From positions 1 to 50,925 of the forward strand of contig JAGXAE010000002.1 in NCBI GenBank assembly GCA_018971725.1: a DNA stretch of 50,925 bases. The letters run 5' to 3'. Shown piece by piece: positions 8,803 through 18,788 of the stretch. A program made the position numbers and the translations under genes. The notes under the pieces are model-generated. The model searched no databases. It was not told the origin of the DNA and was given only the letters and a program-made list of their open reading frames with translations. This DNA is from Pseudomonadota bacterium. GTDB taxonomy: Bacteria; Pseudomonadota; Alphaproteobacteria; Acetobacterales; Acetobacteraceae. Each line of letters starts with the position of its first letter. The first letter of the stretch is position 1.

Positions 8803-9798
8803 GTGGCGCAGGGCGATCTGGTGCTGGTGACGGGGGCAACCGGCTTTGTGGGCGCGGCGGTGGCAAGGGCGGCAAAAGCGGCGGGGTATCAGGTCCGGGT
8901 CACGGCACGGCGCGGCTCCAGCAGGCAGAATATCGCCAGCCTGGGCGCGGAGGTGGTGTTTCTGGACCTCGCGGAGCCCGAGAGCTTTGCCTCAGCGCTC
9001 TCCGGCTGCCGTTATCTACTGCATGTGGCCGCCGATTACCGGCTATGGGTGCCGGATGTGGCGGCCATGCGGCAGGTGAATATCGACGGCACGCTGGCCC
9101 TGCTGCACGCGGCCGAGAGGGCCGGGGTGGAACGCTCGGTCTATACCAGCTCTGTTGCCGCCTTGGGGCTTAAAGCGGATGGCACGCCCGCCGACGAGGC
9201 AACGCCGATCAAGCCCGAACACCATGTGGGCGCCTACAAGCTGAGCAAATACGATGCCGAGCAGGCGGTGCGCGCGCTTGCCAAGGAACAGGATATCGTC
9301 ATCGCCAACCCCTCCGCGCCGGTGGGGCCGGGCGACGTGAAACCAACCCCCACCGGGCAGATGGTGCTAGACGCCGCGCGGGGCAAAATGCCCGCTTACG
9401 TGGATACCGGGCTGAATGTGGTGCATGTGGACGATGTGGCGGCCGGGCATCTTCTGGCGTTGGAGAAAGGCCGCCGGGGCGAGGTTTATATTCTCGGCGG
9501 CGAGGATTTGATGCTGCGCGACCTGCTGGCCCTGGTGGCGGCGCAAAGCGGCCGCAAGGCGCCGGGGCTGCGCCTGCCGGTGGCGCCGCTGATGCCGCTG
9601 GCCTGGGTTATGGAGCGCATCGCCGAGCGCACGGGCAAAACCCCGCTGATGACGCCGGATATTCTTCACATGGCGCGGAAAAAGATGTTTTTCTCGTCGG
9701 AAAAGGCCAAAACCGAACTAGGCTATGCGCCCCGCCCCGCTGCACGGGCGGTGGAGGACGCGCTCATCTGGTTCCGCAAGGAAGGCATGCTCGCATGA
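8803..9798 (+). CDS. hpnA: Hopanoid-associated sugar epimerase
   Basis: GTG start at 8803; NAD-binding VLVTGATGFVGAAVARA; YKLSKYDAEQAV; first gene of hpnABCDE-shc. Confidence 0.9.
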   Translation: MAQGDLVLVTGATGFVGAAVARAAKAAGYQVRVTARRGSSRQNIASLGAEVVFLDLAEPESFASALSGCRYLLHVAADYRLWVPDVAAMRQVNIDGTLALLHAAERAGVERSVYTSSVAALGLKADGTPADEATPIKPEHHVGAYKLSKYDAEQAVRALAKEQDIVIANPSAPVGPGDVKPTPTGQMVLDAARGKMPAYVDTGLNVVHVDDVAAGHLLALEKGRRGEVYILGGEDLMLRDLLALVAAQSGRKAPGLRLPVAPLMPLAWVMERIAERTGKTPLMTPDILHMARKKMFFSSEKAKTELGYAPRPAARAVEDALIWFRKEGMLA

Positions 9799-10898
9799 TC
9801 CTGCTGCTCGCATTCGCCATCTGGCTGTATCTGGCCTTTTTCCATGGCCGGTTCTGGGCTTCAGCACCCGAGCTCGCCCCCGCCACACCGCTGGAGGCAC
9901 CGGAGGTGGACATCATCATCCCCGCGCGGGACGAGGTGGCAACCATCGCCCCGGTCATCGCCTCGCTGGTGGCGCAGGATTATCCCGGAACTTTCCGCGT
10001 GATCCTGGTGGACGACAACTCAACGGACGGCACCGCCGAAGCCGCCGGCACGCATGAGCGCCTGACGATCCTCACCGGGCAGGACAAACCAGCCGGCTGG
10101 TCCGGCAAGTTATGGGCGCTGAGCCAAGGTGTGGCGGCCAGCACCGCACCAGTGATTTTATTCGCGGACGCGGACATCACCCACGACCCGCGCCATCTCG
10201 CCACACTGGTGGCGAAGATGACCACGGACAGGCTGGAGATGGTCTCCGAAATGGTGCGGCTGAACTGCGCCTCCGAGCCGGAGAAACTTCTCATCCCCGC
10301 CTTCATCTATTTCTTCCAGATGCTCTACCCCTTCGCGAAGGTGAACGACCCGCGCGCCCGCGTGGCGGCGGCGGCCGGCGGCACGGTGCTGATCAAACGC
10401 TCCGCGCTGGAACGCATCGGCGGGCTGGAGGCGATGAAGGGCGCGTTGATCGACGACGTGACCCTGGCCACCAAAGTGAAGGCGACCGGGCCGGTCTATC
10501 TCGGCCATTCGGGTCTCGCCACCTCCATCCGCCCCTATCCGAAGGCGAAGGATATCTGGGACATGATCGCCCGCACCGCTTTCACCCAGTTGCGTTATTC
10601 GCTGGTCATCCTCGCCGGCACCATCATCGGGCTGGCACTGGTGTGGCTGGTTTTTCCCTTCGCCACGCTCTGTACCGGCTTTGGCTGGCGCGCGGCCTTG
10701 GGGCTGGCCATCTGGGCCATCGCGGCGCTCACCTACTTCCCAACGCTGGACCGCTATAAGGTGCATCGTGCCTATGCCATCGCCCTGCCCGGCATTGCCC
10801 TGTTCTATATGGCCGCCACCATCGGCTCGGCGGTGAATCACTGGCGCGGCACTGGCGCCAAATGGAAAAACCGCGCCTATGCCGGGGACAAGCCATGA
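9795..10898 (+). CDS. hpnB: Hopanoid biosynthesis-associated glycosyltransferase
   Basis: GT2 motif VDIIIPARDEVATIAPVIASLVAQDYPG...VDDNSTDGTA; C-terminal TM segments; operon position. Confidence 0.9.
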   Translation: MILLLAFAIWLYLAFFHGRFWASAPELAPATPLEAPEVDIIIPARDEVATIAPVIASLVAQDYPGTFRVILVDDNSTDGTAEAAGTHERLTILTGQDKPAGWSGKLWALSQGVAASTAPVILFADADITHDPRHLATLVAKMTTDRLEMVSEMVRLNCASEPEKLLIPAFIYFFQMLYPFAKVNDPRARVAAAAGGTVLIKRSALERIGGLEAMKGALIDDVTLATKVKATGPVYLGHSGLATSIRPYPKAKDIWDMIARTAFTQLRYSLVILAGTIIGLALVWLVFPFATLCTGFGWRAALGLAIWAIAALTYFPTLDRYKVHRAYAIALPGIALFYMAATIGSAVNHWRGTGAKWKNRAYAGDKP

Positions 10899-11764
10899 TC
10901 GCCAACGACAACACCTCCCCCACCCGCGCCAAGAGCGGCAAAAGCGTCGAGGCCTGGTCCGGCAAGGATAAGGGCGATGAGAATTTCCCCGTCGCCTCCC
11001 TGCTCATCGCCAAGCCACTGCGCGCCCGTGTGCATGCCTATTACGATTTCGCCCGCAATGCGGACGATATTTCAGACAGCGCCACCCTTTCCCCCGAGGA
11101 AAAGCTGGAGCGGCTGAATGCGATGGAAGTCGTGCTGACCGGCGCGCTGGACACGGGCAGCCCCAGCGCCACCAGGCTGCGCCAATCCCTGGCGGAGTCC
11201 GGCGTATCCAACATCCATGCCCGCGAATTGCTGACCGCCTTCCGCCAGGACGTGGTGAAACACCGCTATGAAAACTGGGGGGAGCTGATGCATTATTGCC
11301 GTTACTCCGCCGCCCCGGTGGGCCGCTATGTGCTGGATGTGCACGGCGAATCCCACGACACCTGGGCACCGTCGGACGCGCTGTGCGCCTCCTTGCAAGT
11401 GCTCAACCATTTGCAGGATTGCGCCAAGGATTTGCGCGACCTGGACCGCTGCTACGTGCCGCAGGACTGGTTACGAGAGGCCGGCCTGACCACGGACGAC
11501 ATCGCCCGGCCCGAGACCGTTCCCGCCCTGCGCACCGTGTTCGACAAGATGCTGGACGCCACGGAAACTCTCAACCGCACCGCCGCCGAGTTGCCCAGGC
11601 GCGTGAAATCCCGCCGGTTGCGGATTGAAACCGCCATTATCTGTGCGCTGGCCAACCGGCTCACCACCAAGCTGCGCCATGGCGACCCACTGGCGACCCG
11701 CGTGAAGCTCTCTAAGCTGGATGTGCTGGCCGCCACGTTATTGGGTTTAAGATACGTTCCATGA
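10895..11764 (+). CDS. hpnC: Squalene synthase HpnC
   Basis: YYDFARNADDISD, YCRYSAAPVGRYVLDVHGE, NHLQDCAKDLRDLDRCYVP; ATGA overlap with hpnB (ORF track start 10862 is less likely). Confidence 0.9.
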   Translation: MIANDNTSPTRAKSGKSVEAWSGKDKGDENFPVASLLIAKPLRARVHAYYDFARNADDISDSATLSPEEKLERLNAMEVVLTGALDTGSPSATRLRQSLAESGVSNIHARELLTAFRQDVVKHRYENWGELMHYCRYSAAPVGRYVLDVHGESHDTWAPSDALCASLQVLNHLQDCAKDLRDLDRCYVPQDWLREAGLTTDDIARPETVPALRTVFDKMLDATETLNRTAAELPRRVKSRRLRIETAIICALANRLTTKLRHGDPLATRVKLSKLDVLAATLLGLRYVP

Positions 11765-12606
11765 TCAGCTCCGACGACACCGCTTATGTCACCGCTTTGG
11801 TGAAAGCCTCCGGCACTTCCTTCTATCACGGCATGAAGATCCTGCCGCCGGAGCGGCGGGATGCGATGTATGCCATCTACGCTTTCTGCCGCGTGGTGGA
11901 CGACATTGCCGATGAGGAAGGCCGCGACTTCACAGCCAAGCAGGCGGAACTGGAAGCCTGGCGCCAGCGCGTCGCCGCCATGTATGAGCGCGGCGAAGCC
12001 GAGGACGCGATAACGCGGGCCTTGCTGGTGGTAATTCAGGATTACCATGTCCGCCAGGAGGATTTCATCGCCATCATCGACGGCATGGAGATGGATGCGG
12101 GAGAACCGATCATCGCCCCGAAGCTGGCGGAACTGGACCTGTATTGCGACCGCGTGGCCTCCGCTGTGGGCCGGCTTTCTGTGCGGGTGTTCGGGGATTC
12201 TTCTCCTGCGGCGGACGAGGTGGCGCACGCGCTAGGGCGTGGGCTGCAACTCACCAACATATTGCGCGACGTGGCGGAAGATGCGGAACGCGGACGCATC
12301 TATCTGCCCACCGAGTTTCTGGCGGAAGCGGGAGTGACGGCGGAGCCTTCGCGTATCCTCACAGCCCCCGCCTTGCCGCAAGTATGTGCCCGCGTGGCGG
12401 AGATGGCGGAGCAGAATTTCGCCCGCGCCCACGCAGCCATGGCCCATTGCGACGCCAAAGCCATGCGCCCGGCCCAGATGATGGAAGCCAGCTACCGCCC
12501 ACTGCTGGATATTTTGCGGCGGCGGAATTTCGATTACGCGCAGGGCCGTGTCTCGCTGCCGAAATGGAAGAAGCTGATGCTGGCGGCGCGGCTGCTGGCG
12601 GGATGA
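11761..12606 (+). CDS. hpnD: Presqualene diphosphate synthase HpnD
   Basis: SFYHGMKILPPERRDAMYAIYAFCRVVDDIADEEG, LQLTNILRDVAEDAERGRIYLP. Confidence 0.93.
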   Translation: MISSDDTAYVTALVKASGTSFYHGMKILPPERRDAMYAIYAFCRVVDDIADEEGRDFTAKQAELEAWRQRVAAMYERGEAEDAITRALLVVIQDYHVRQEDFIAIIDGMEMDAGEPIIAPKLAELDLYCDRVASAVGRLSVRVFGDSSPAADEVAHALGRGLQLTNILRDVAEDAERGRIYLPTEFLAEAGVTAEPSRILTAPALPQVCARVAEMAEQNFARAHAAMAHCDAKAMRPAQMMEASYRPLLDILRRRNFDYAQGRVSLPKWKKLMLAARLLAG

Positions 12607-12616
12607 GGGAAAGGGC

Positions 12617-13798
12617 ATGAGCGTCCATGTCATCGGCGCGGGACTCGCCGGGCTTTCCGCCGCCTGCCGCCTCGTGGAGTTGGGGCACGAGGTTGTGCTG
12701 TTTGAAGCCACCCCCAATGCCGGTGGGCGCGCGCGCTCTTATTTCGACAAGCAACTTGGCTGCCGGATTGATAACGGCAACCATCTGCTGCTCTCGGGCA
12801 ATCTTTCCGCGCTGAATTATCTGGACCGTATCGGGGCACGGGAGACGCTGACCGGCCCGGCGGCGCCGATTTTTCCATTCCGCGACGTGAGTACCGGAGA
12901 AGCCTGGACGCTGCGTCTCAACCAGGGGCATTTTCCCTGGTGGGTTTTCAAGCCCAGTCACCGCGTGCCGGGAACACGGTTCTGGAATTATCTGGCGCTG
13001 AAAAAACTGCTCAAGGCCAGGCCGGGGGATCTGGTGGAGCCTCTGGCGGGCGGCGGCGCGCTCTATGCGAAGCTGCTGGAACCGCTGGCCATCGCCGCGC
13101 TGAACACCATGCCGGACATCGCCGCCGCCCAGCCCCTGGGCGCGGTGCTGGCGGAAACGGTGGAGCGCGGCGGTTTTGCCGCCCTGCCCCGCTGGGCGCG
13201 AATCGGGCTTTCTGAAAGCTTCGTGGATCCGGCTTTGAACTGGCTGCGCCAGCGCGGCGTGGAGATAAGATTTGGCGAGCGCGTAGGCGAACTTCGCCCG
13301 GGCCAAACCACCATCCTGGCCGTGCCACCCTGGGCAGCGAAGGAGCTGATGCCCGAACTCACCGTGCCGGACGAATTCGAATCCATCTGCAACCTGCACT
13401 TCAAGGCGCAAATGCCCCCCGGCGAGGCTGGATTTTACGGGCTGTTGGGCGGCATGGCGGAATGGGTGTTTCCGCGCGAGGAGATTATCTCCGTCACCAT
13501 TTCCTCTGCCAACCGCTATGCGCATCTCGGCCAGGAGGCTATTGCCGGGCAAGTCTGGGCGGAGCTTTCCAAAACCTTTGGCCTGCCGCAAGCCCAACCT
13601 CAATGCCGGGTGCTGTGGGAAAAACGCGCCACTTTTGCCTGCACGCCGGCGCAATTGGCCCGGCGGCCCGGCCCCAGAAGCCAGCGCCCCGGCGTGGTTT
13701 TGGCGGGGGACTGGACGGATACCGGCCTGCCCGCGACCATTGAGGGCGCCATCCGCTCCGGCGAGGCGGCGGTGGCGGCATTGCCACAGCCCGCCTGA
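12617..13798 (+). CDS. hpnE: Hydroxysqualene dehydroxylase HpnE
   Basis: FAD-binding VHVIGAGLAGLSAACRLVELGHEVVLFEATPNAGGRARS; LAGDWTDTGLPATIEGAIRSGEAAV. Confidence 0.93.
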   Translation: MSVHVIGAGLAGLSAACRLVELGHEVVLFEATPNAGGRARSYFDKQLGCRIDNGNHLLLSGNLSALNYLDRIGARETLTGPAAPIFPFRDVSTGEAWTLRLNQGHFPWWVFKPSHRVPGTRFWNYLALKKLLKARPGDLVEPLAGGGALYAKLLEPLAIAALNTMPDIAAAQPLGAVLAETVERGGFAALPRWARIGLSESFVDPALNWLRQRGVEIRFGERVGELRPGQTTILAVPPWAAKELMPELTVPDEFESICNLHFKAQMPPGEAGFYGLLGGMAEWVFPREEIISVTISSANRYAHLGQEAIAGQVWAELSKTFGLPQAQPQCRVLWEKRATFACTPAQLARRPGPRSQRPGVVLAGDWTDTGLPATIEGAIRSGEAAVAALPQPA

Positions 13799-13856
13799 AC
13801 CTCAGCCATGCCCGCAAAGGCACTGGCAAACCCTGAGAAAAACTGCCAAATCCCGA

Positions 13857-15773
13857 ATGATGAACGCAGTACTGGATCATTCGATCGAGCTGGCCCGCGC
13901 CTCGCTGACGGCTGAGCAACGCACGGACGGGCATTATTGCTACGAGCTGGAAGCGGACGCCACCATTCCAGCCGAATATGTACTGCTGGAGCATTATCTC
14001 GACCGGATCGACGATGCTCTGCAGGCCAAGATCGGCGTGTATCTGCGCCGCATCCAGGGCGATTACGAAACCTGCCTGGGCGGCTGGCCGCTGTTTCATG
14101 GCGGCAAACTGGACCTTTCATGCTCGGTGAAGGCTTATTTCGCGCTGAAGGCGCTGGGCGATTCGCCTGATGCGCCGCATATGGCGCGGGCCCGCGAGGC
14201 GATACTGGCCGCCGGCGGGGCAGAGCGCGCGAACGTGTTCACCCGGTTCCAAATGGCCCTGTTCGGCGCCGTGCCCTGGGAAGCATGCCCGGTGATCCCC
14301 ATCGAGGCCGTGCTGATGCCGGAGTGGTTTCCCTTCACCATGCGCAAGGTTTCCTATTGGTCGCGCACGGTGATGGTGCCGCTGATGTTCCTGGCCAGCC
14401 GCAAGCCGCTGGCCCGCAACCCGCGCAATATCCGCATCGACGAGCTGTTCCGCACCAAGCCTTCCGAGGTGAAGGACTGGATTCGCGGACCTTATAAATC
14501 GGCCTGGGGCCCAGTGTTCAAGGTGCTGGACGATGTGCTGCGCGTGGCCGAGCCCTTCTTCCCCAAGGGTTCCCGCGCCAAGGCCGAGCAAAAGGCTCGG
14601 GACTGGATTATCGAGCGGCTGAACGGCGAGGACGGGCTGGGTGCCATTTACCCCGCCATGGCGAACGCCACGATGATGTTCGATTACCTGGGCGATAAAG
14701 AGCATTTCGACATCGCCTGGAATTCCGTACGCAAGCTGTTGGTGGTGAAGGAGGACGAGGCTTACTGCCAGCCTTGCCTCTCCCCGGTATGGGACACGGC
14801 CTTGGCCGGGCATGCTTTGGCGGAAGCCGGTGAAGCCCAGGCGGTGGCCGAGGCATGTGACTGGCTGATCCCGCGCCAGGAACTGGACGTGGTGGGAGAC
14901 TGGGCGGACAACACCCCCGGCACCCGCCCCGGCGGCTGGGCCTTCCAGTACAACAACCCGCATTACCCGGATGTGGACGATACCGCCGTGGCCGCCATGC
15001 TGCTGCACCGCGCGGGCGATCCCAAATATGCCGAAGCCATCTCCCGCGCGCGGGAATGGGTGATCGGCATGCAGTCCACCAACGGCGCCTGGGGCGCGTT
15101 CGATATCAATAACGACCGGCAGTACCTCAACCACATTCCCTTCGCGGACCATGGCGCGCTGCTGGACCCGCCGACGGAAGATGTTTCCGCCCGCTGCATC
15201 TCCTTCCTCGCCCAATTAGGGCATGAGGAAGACCGGCCCGCGATCGAGCGCGGCATCCAGTATCTACGCGAGACGCAGAAGCCGGATGGCTCCTGGTTTG
15301 GCCGCTGGGGCACGAATTACATCTACGGCACCTGGTCTGTGCTTTGCGCGCTGAACGCGGCGGGTGTTGCGCATGACGACCCGATGGTGACGAAGGCGAC
15401 ATCCTGGCTGCTGGCCAAGCAACGCGAAGATGGCGGCTGGGGCGAGGATAATGAGAGCTACGGCGATGCACCCGCTGGCGAATTCCATGGCGTTGCGGCG
15501 CAAAGCCTGCCGAGCCAGACCGCCTGGGCGGTGCTGGGGCTGATGGCGGCGGGGCTGGCGGACCATGACGCGGTGAAGCGCGGCATCACCTATCTGCAGG
15601 CCGCGCAGGGCGAAGATGGAAGCTGGACGGAGGCGCCCTATAACGCGGTCGGCTTCCCGCGCGTGTTCTACTTAAAATACCACGGCTACCCGCGCTTCTT
15701 CCCGCTGCTGGCACTGAGCCGGTACAAGGGCCTGCTGGCCAGCAATGACCGGGCGGTGAAGTTCGGATTTTAA
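13857..15773 (+). CDS. shc: Squalene-hopene cyclase
   Basis: QW-motif repeats and catalytic DVDDTA; start MMNAVLDHSIELARASL at 13857 within ORF 13518..15773. Confidence 0.95.
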   Translation: MMNAVLDHSIELARASLTAEQRTDGHYCYELEADATIPAEYVLLEHYLDRIDDALQAKIGVYLRRIQGDYETCLGGWPLFHGGKLDLSCSVKAYFALKALGDSPDAPHMARAREAILAAGGAERANVFTRFQMALFGAVPWEACPVIPIEAVLMPEWFPFTMRKVSYWSRTVMVPLMFLASRKPLARNPRNIRIDELFRTKPSEVKDWIRGPYKSAWGPVFKVLDDVLRVAEPFFPKGSRAKAEQKARDWIIERLNGEDGLGAIYPAMANATMMFDYLGDKEHFDIAWNSVRKLLVVKEDEAYCQPCLSPVWDTALAGHALAEAGEAQAVAEACDWLIPRQELDVVGDWADNTPGTRPGGWAFQYNNPHYPDVDDTAVAAMLLHRAGDPKYAEAISRAREWVIGMQSTNGAWGAFDINNDRQYLNHIPFADHGALLDPPTEDVSARCISFLAQLGHEEDRPAIERGIQYLRETQKPDGSWFGRWGTNYIYGTWSVLCALNAAGVAHDDPMVTKATSWLLAKQREDGGWGEDNESYGDAPAGEFHGVAAQSLPSQTAWAVLGLMAAGLADHDAVKRGITYLQAAQGEDGSWTEAPYNAVGFPRVFYLKYHGYPRFFPLLALSRYKGLLASNDRAVKFGF

Positions 15774-15872
15774 ATCAGAGAACATTCTACTTTTGGGAAC
15801 GCAATAATCCTGCTTTATTGCCCACCTGCTGAATGCGGCATCTAATGATGTCGTCTAGAACTGGAGCGCAAT

Positions 15873-16103
15873 ATGAGTCCACGAGATTTGCTTGGCGTGC
15901 TGGTGCGGTTAGGCGGTATCGCATTCGTCATATTCGGTATCGGCGATTTGATTATCGCAATCGCAAGGCTTTCGGGTGTGCATCTCAACCCTTATCACAC
16001 ATGGCAAGACGGCATGATTGGTGGCGGCTTCTGGCTACTGATTGGTGCTGGCTTGCTCTGTGGTGCAGACCATGTGGTCAAGCTGGCTTATCCGCGCAAT
16101 TAA
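15873..16103 (+). CDS. Small two-TM membrane protein, hypothetical
   Basis: MSPRDLLGVLVRLGGIAFVIFGIGDLIIAIARLSG...GMIGGGFWLLIGAGLLCGADHVVKLAYPRN. Confidence 0.6.
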   Translation: MSPRDLLGVLVRLGGIAFVIFGIGDLIIAIARLSGVHLNPYHTWQDGMIGGGFWLLIGAGLLCGADHVVKLAYPRN

Positions 16104-16149
16104 TAGCCTCTTCTAACCTTCTCGCTATTATTCCGGGGTATTTGAAACT

Positions 16150-16881
16150 TTAAGCCGGGACTTTGGCCAAAGCTTCGAGAACTCTTGGCGCCAGTTCCTT
16201 TTGGCAGATCAGCAGATCCGGCAGATAGGGGTCGGCGTTATTATAGGCCAGGGCTGAACCGTCAGCGCGAGTGGCGTGCAGCCCTGCGGCCAGAGCCACA
16301 GCGCCGGGGGCGCAATTATCCCACTCATATTGCCCGCCCGTGTGCAGATAAATATCCGCCTCTCCGCGCAGCACCGCCATTGCCTTCGCTCCGGCGGAGC
16401 CCATCGGCACCAGCTCGGCGTTCAGCGCCTCGGCCACGGCCAAAGCCTCCTTCGCGGGGCGGGTACGGCTGACCAGCACGCGCAGCTTTTGCGGCAAGGG
16501 CGGCAAAGCTTGAGGCTCGGAAAGAAACACTTGCCCCGCACCCGGCAACGCCACCGCGCCGATGGCGGGCTTGCCACCGATGGAAAGCGCGATATGCACC
16601 GCCCAATCCGTGCGGCCCTCGCCATATTCGCGGGTGCCGTCCAGCGGATCGACGATCCAGACGCGTTCAGCGGAAAGACGCGCCGCGCTGTCTTTCTCTT
16701 CCTCTGAAAGGATGGCGTCATCCGGCCGGTTTTCCCGCAGCGCGGTCATGATGAACTCATTGGCCACGCGGTCCCCCGCCTTGCCGAGCGCCTTGCCCTC
16801 GAACAAACCGGTGGCGCGCAAATCCAGAAGGATCTTGCCCGCACCTTCGGCAATGATCTTCGCCAGTTCCAGATCGGTCAC
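16150..16881 (-). CDS. cysQ: 3'(2'),5'-bisphosphate nucleotidase CysQ
   Basis: ILSEEEKD, WIVDPLDGTREY, YEWDNCAPGAVALAAG inositol-phosphatase superfamily motifs; next to cysNC. Confidence 0.9.
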   Translation of the reverse strand: MTDLELAKIIAEGAGKILLDLRATGLFEGKALGKAGDRVANEFIMTALRENRPDDAILSEEEKDSAARLSAERVWIVDPLDGTREYGEGRTDWAVHIALSIGGKPAIGAVALPGAGQVFLSEPQALPPLPQKLRVLVSRTRPAKEALAVAEALNAELVPMGSAGAKAMAVLRGEADIYLHTGGQYEWDNCAPGAVALAAGLHATRADGSALAYNNADPYLPDLLICQKELAPRVLEALAKVPA

Positions 16882-18788
16882 GGAATCAGCCTTTCAATGA
16901 TGAGGTCCGCCGCCTGCTCCGGCGTCATCTTCGCGGTGTTGATGTGAATTTCAGGGTCATATGGCGGCTCGTAAGGACTGTCGATGCCGGTGAAATTCTT
17001 CAGCTCGCCGGAACGGGCTTTTTTATAAAGCCCCTTCACGTCGCGGCGTTCGGCTTCTTCCAAGGCTGTGTCTATGAAGATTTCCACGAACTCGCCGGGC
17101 GCCATCATCTTGCGCACCATCTCGCGCTCCGACCGGAAGGGCGAGATGAAGGCGGTGATGACGATGAGGCCGGCATCGCTCATCAGCTTCGCCACCTCGC
17201 CCACGCGGCGGATGTTCTCGATCCGGTCCGCCTCGGTAAAGCCGAGATCCTTGTTCAGCCCATGGCGGACATTATCGCCATCCAGCAGGAAGGTGTGGCG
17301 GTTCATCCGCACCAGCTTCTTTTCCACCAGATTGGCGATGGTGGATTTGCCGGCGCCGGACAAGCCCGTGAACCAAAGCACGGCGGGCTTCTGATTCTTC
17401 AGGCCCGCATGAACCTCACGCGAAACATCCAGCGCCTGCCAATGCACATTCTGCGACCGGCGCAGCGAGAAGCTGAGCATGCCCGCCGCCACCGTGGCGT
17501 TTGTCATCTTGTCGATGACGATAAAGCCGCCCAAAGCGTGGTTCTTCTCGTATGGCTCGAAGGCGACCGGCCGGTCCGTGGTGATGTTCGCAACGCCGAT
17601 GGCGTTCAGCTCCAGCGTCTTCGCCGCCGCATGTTCCAGCGTGTTGACGTTGATCTGATATTTCGGCGCCTGGATGGAGGCGGACACGGTTTGCGTGCCA
17701 AGCTTGATCCAATAGGCGCGGCCCGGCGTCATTGCCTCATCGGACATCCAGACGATCGTGGCCTCGAACTGATCCGCCACCTGCACCGGCGCATCCGCCG
17801 GGGTGATGACATCGCCGCGTGAGCAATCGATCTCATCGGCGAAGCACAAAGTGACAGACTGCCCCGCGACCGCCTGCTGCAAATCGCCGTCCATGGTGAC
17901 AATGCGCGAAACGGTTGAGGTTTTGCCGGAGGGCAGAACCCGAACTTCATCGCCCGGCTTCACCACGCCACTGGCGATCTGCCCAGCGAACCCACGGAAG
18001 TCCAGATTCGGACGGTTCACCCATTGCACCGGCAGGCGCAACGGCTTGGCCTGGTCGGCGGTCACGTCCAGCTCCACCGTTTCCAAAAACTCTACTAACG
18101 GCACACCATTATACCAGGGCGTGTTTTCCGAGCGCGTGGTGATGTTATCGCCCGCATAGCCGGAGATGGGCATAGGGGTGAAATGCTTGATGCCGATGCC
18201 TTCCGCAAACTGCCGGTATTCGGCCACGATGGCGTCGTACTTGTCCTGGTCGTAACCGATCAGATCCATCTTGTTCACCGCCAGCACGATGTGGCGGATA
18301 CCGATAAGATGAGCGAGGTAGGAATGGCGGCGCGTCTGCGTCAGCACGCCTTTACGCGCATCGATAAGAATCACCGCGAGATCGGCGGTGGAGGCTCCGG
18401 TGACCATGTTGCGGGTGTATTGCTCATGGCCGGGCGTGTCGGCGACGATGAATTTACGCGTCTCTGTGGCGAAGAAACGATACGCCACGTCGATGGTGAT
18501 GCCCTGCTCGCGCTCGGCGGCGAGCCCATCAACCAGCAGCGCGAAATCGATATTCTGCCCCTGCGTGCCAACCTTCTTGGAATCGGCTTCCAAAGCGGCA
18601 AGCTGATCCTCGAAGATCATCTTTGAATCGTAAAGCAGCCGGCCTATGAGGGTGGATTTACCGTCATCCACCGAGCCGCAGGTAATGAAGCGCAGCAGCG
18701 ATTTATGCTGATGCTTCAACAGATAGGCGTCGATGTCCTGGGTGATCAGCGAATCGACCCTGTAGGAGCTTTCCTGGATCTCGCTCAT
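16878..18788 (-). CDS. cysNC: Bifunctional sulfate adenylyltransferase subunit 1 / adenylylsulfate kinase
   Basis: N-terminal GTPase CGSVDDGKSTLIGRLL, DTPGHEQY; C-terminal APS kinase GLSGAGKSTIANLVEKKL, LDGDNVRHGLNKDLGF. Confidence 0.95.
   Translation of the reverse strand: MSEIQESSYRVDSLITQDIDAYLLKHQHKSLLRFITCGSVDDGKSTLIGRLLYDSKMIFEDQLAALEADSKKVGTQGQNIDFALLVDGLAAEREQGITIDVAYRFFATETRKFIVADTPGHEQYTRNMVTGASTADLAVILIDARKGVLTQTRRHSYLAHLIGIRHIVLAVNKMDLIGYDQDKYDAIVAEYRQFAEGIGIKHFTPMPISGYAGDNITTRSENTPWYNGVPLVEFLETVELDVTADQAKPLRLPVQWVNRPNLDFRGFAGQIASGVVKPGDEVRVLPSGKTSTVSRIVTMDGDLQQAVAGQSVTLCFADEIDCSRGDVITPADAPVQVADQFEATIVWMSDEAMTPGRAYWIKLGTQTVSASIQAPKYQINVNTLEHAAAKTLELNAIGVANITTDRPVAFEPYEKNHALGGFIVIDKMTNATVAAGMLSFSLRRSQNVHWQALDVSREVHAGLKNQKPAVLWFTGLSGAGKSTIANLVEKKLVRMNRHTFLLDGDNVRHGLNKDLGFTEADRIENIRRVGEVAKLMSDAGLIVITAFISPFRSEREMVRKMMAPGEFVEIFIDTALEEAERRDVKGLYKKARSGELKNFTGIDSPYEPPYDPEIHINTAKMTPEQAADLIIERLIP

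Noticed and set aside
12359-13654. 431-aa minus-strand ORF across hpnD/hpnE
   Set aside because: Antisense shadow of well-supported hpn genes.
13518-13856. N-terminal extension of the squalene-hopene cyclase ORF
   Set aside because: Out-of-frame reading of hpnE 3' end; cyclase-like sequence starts at 13857.
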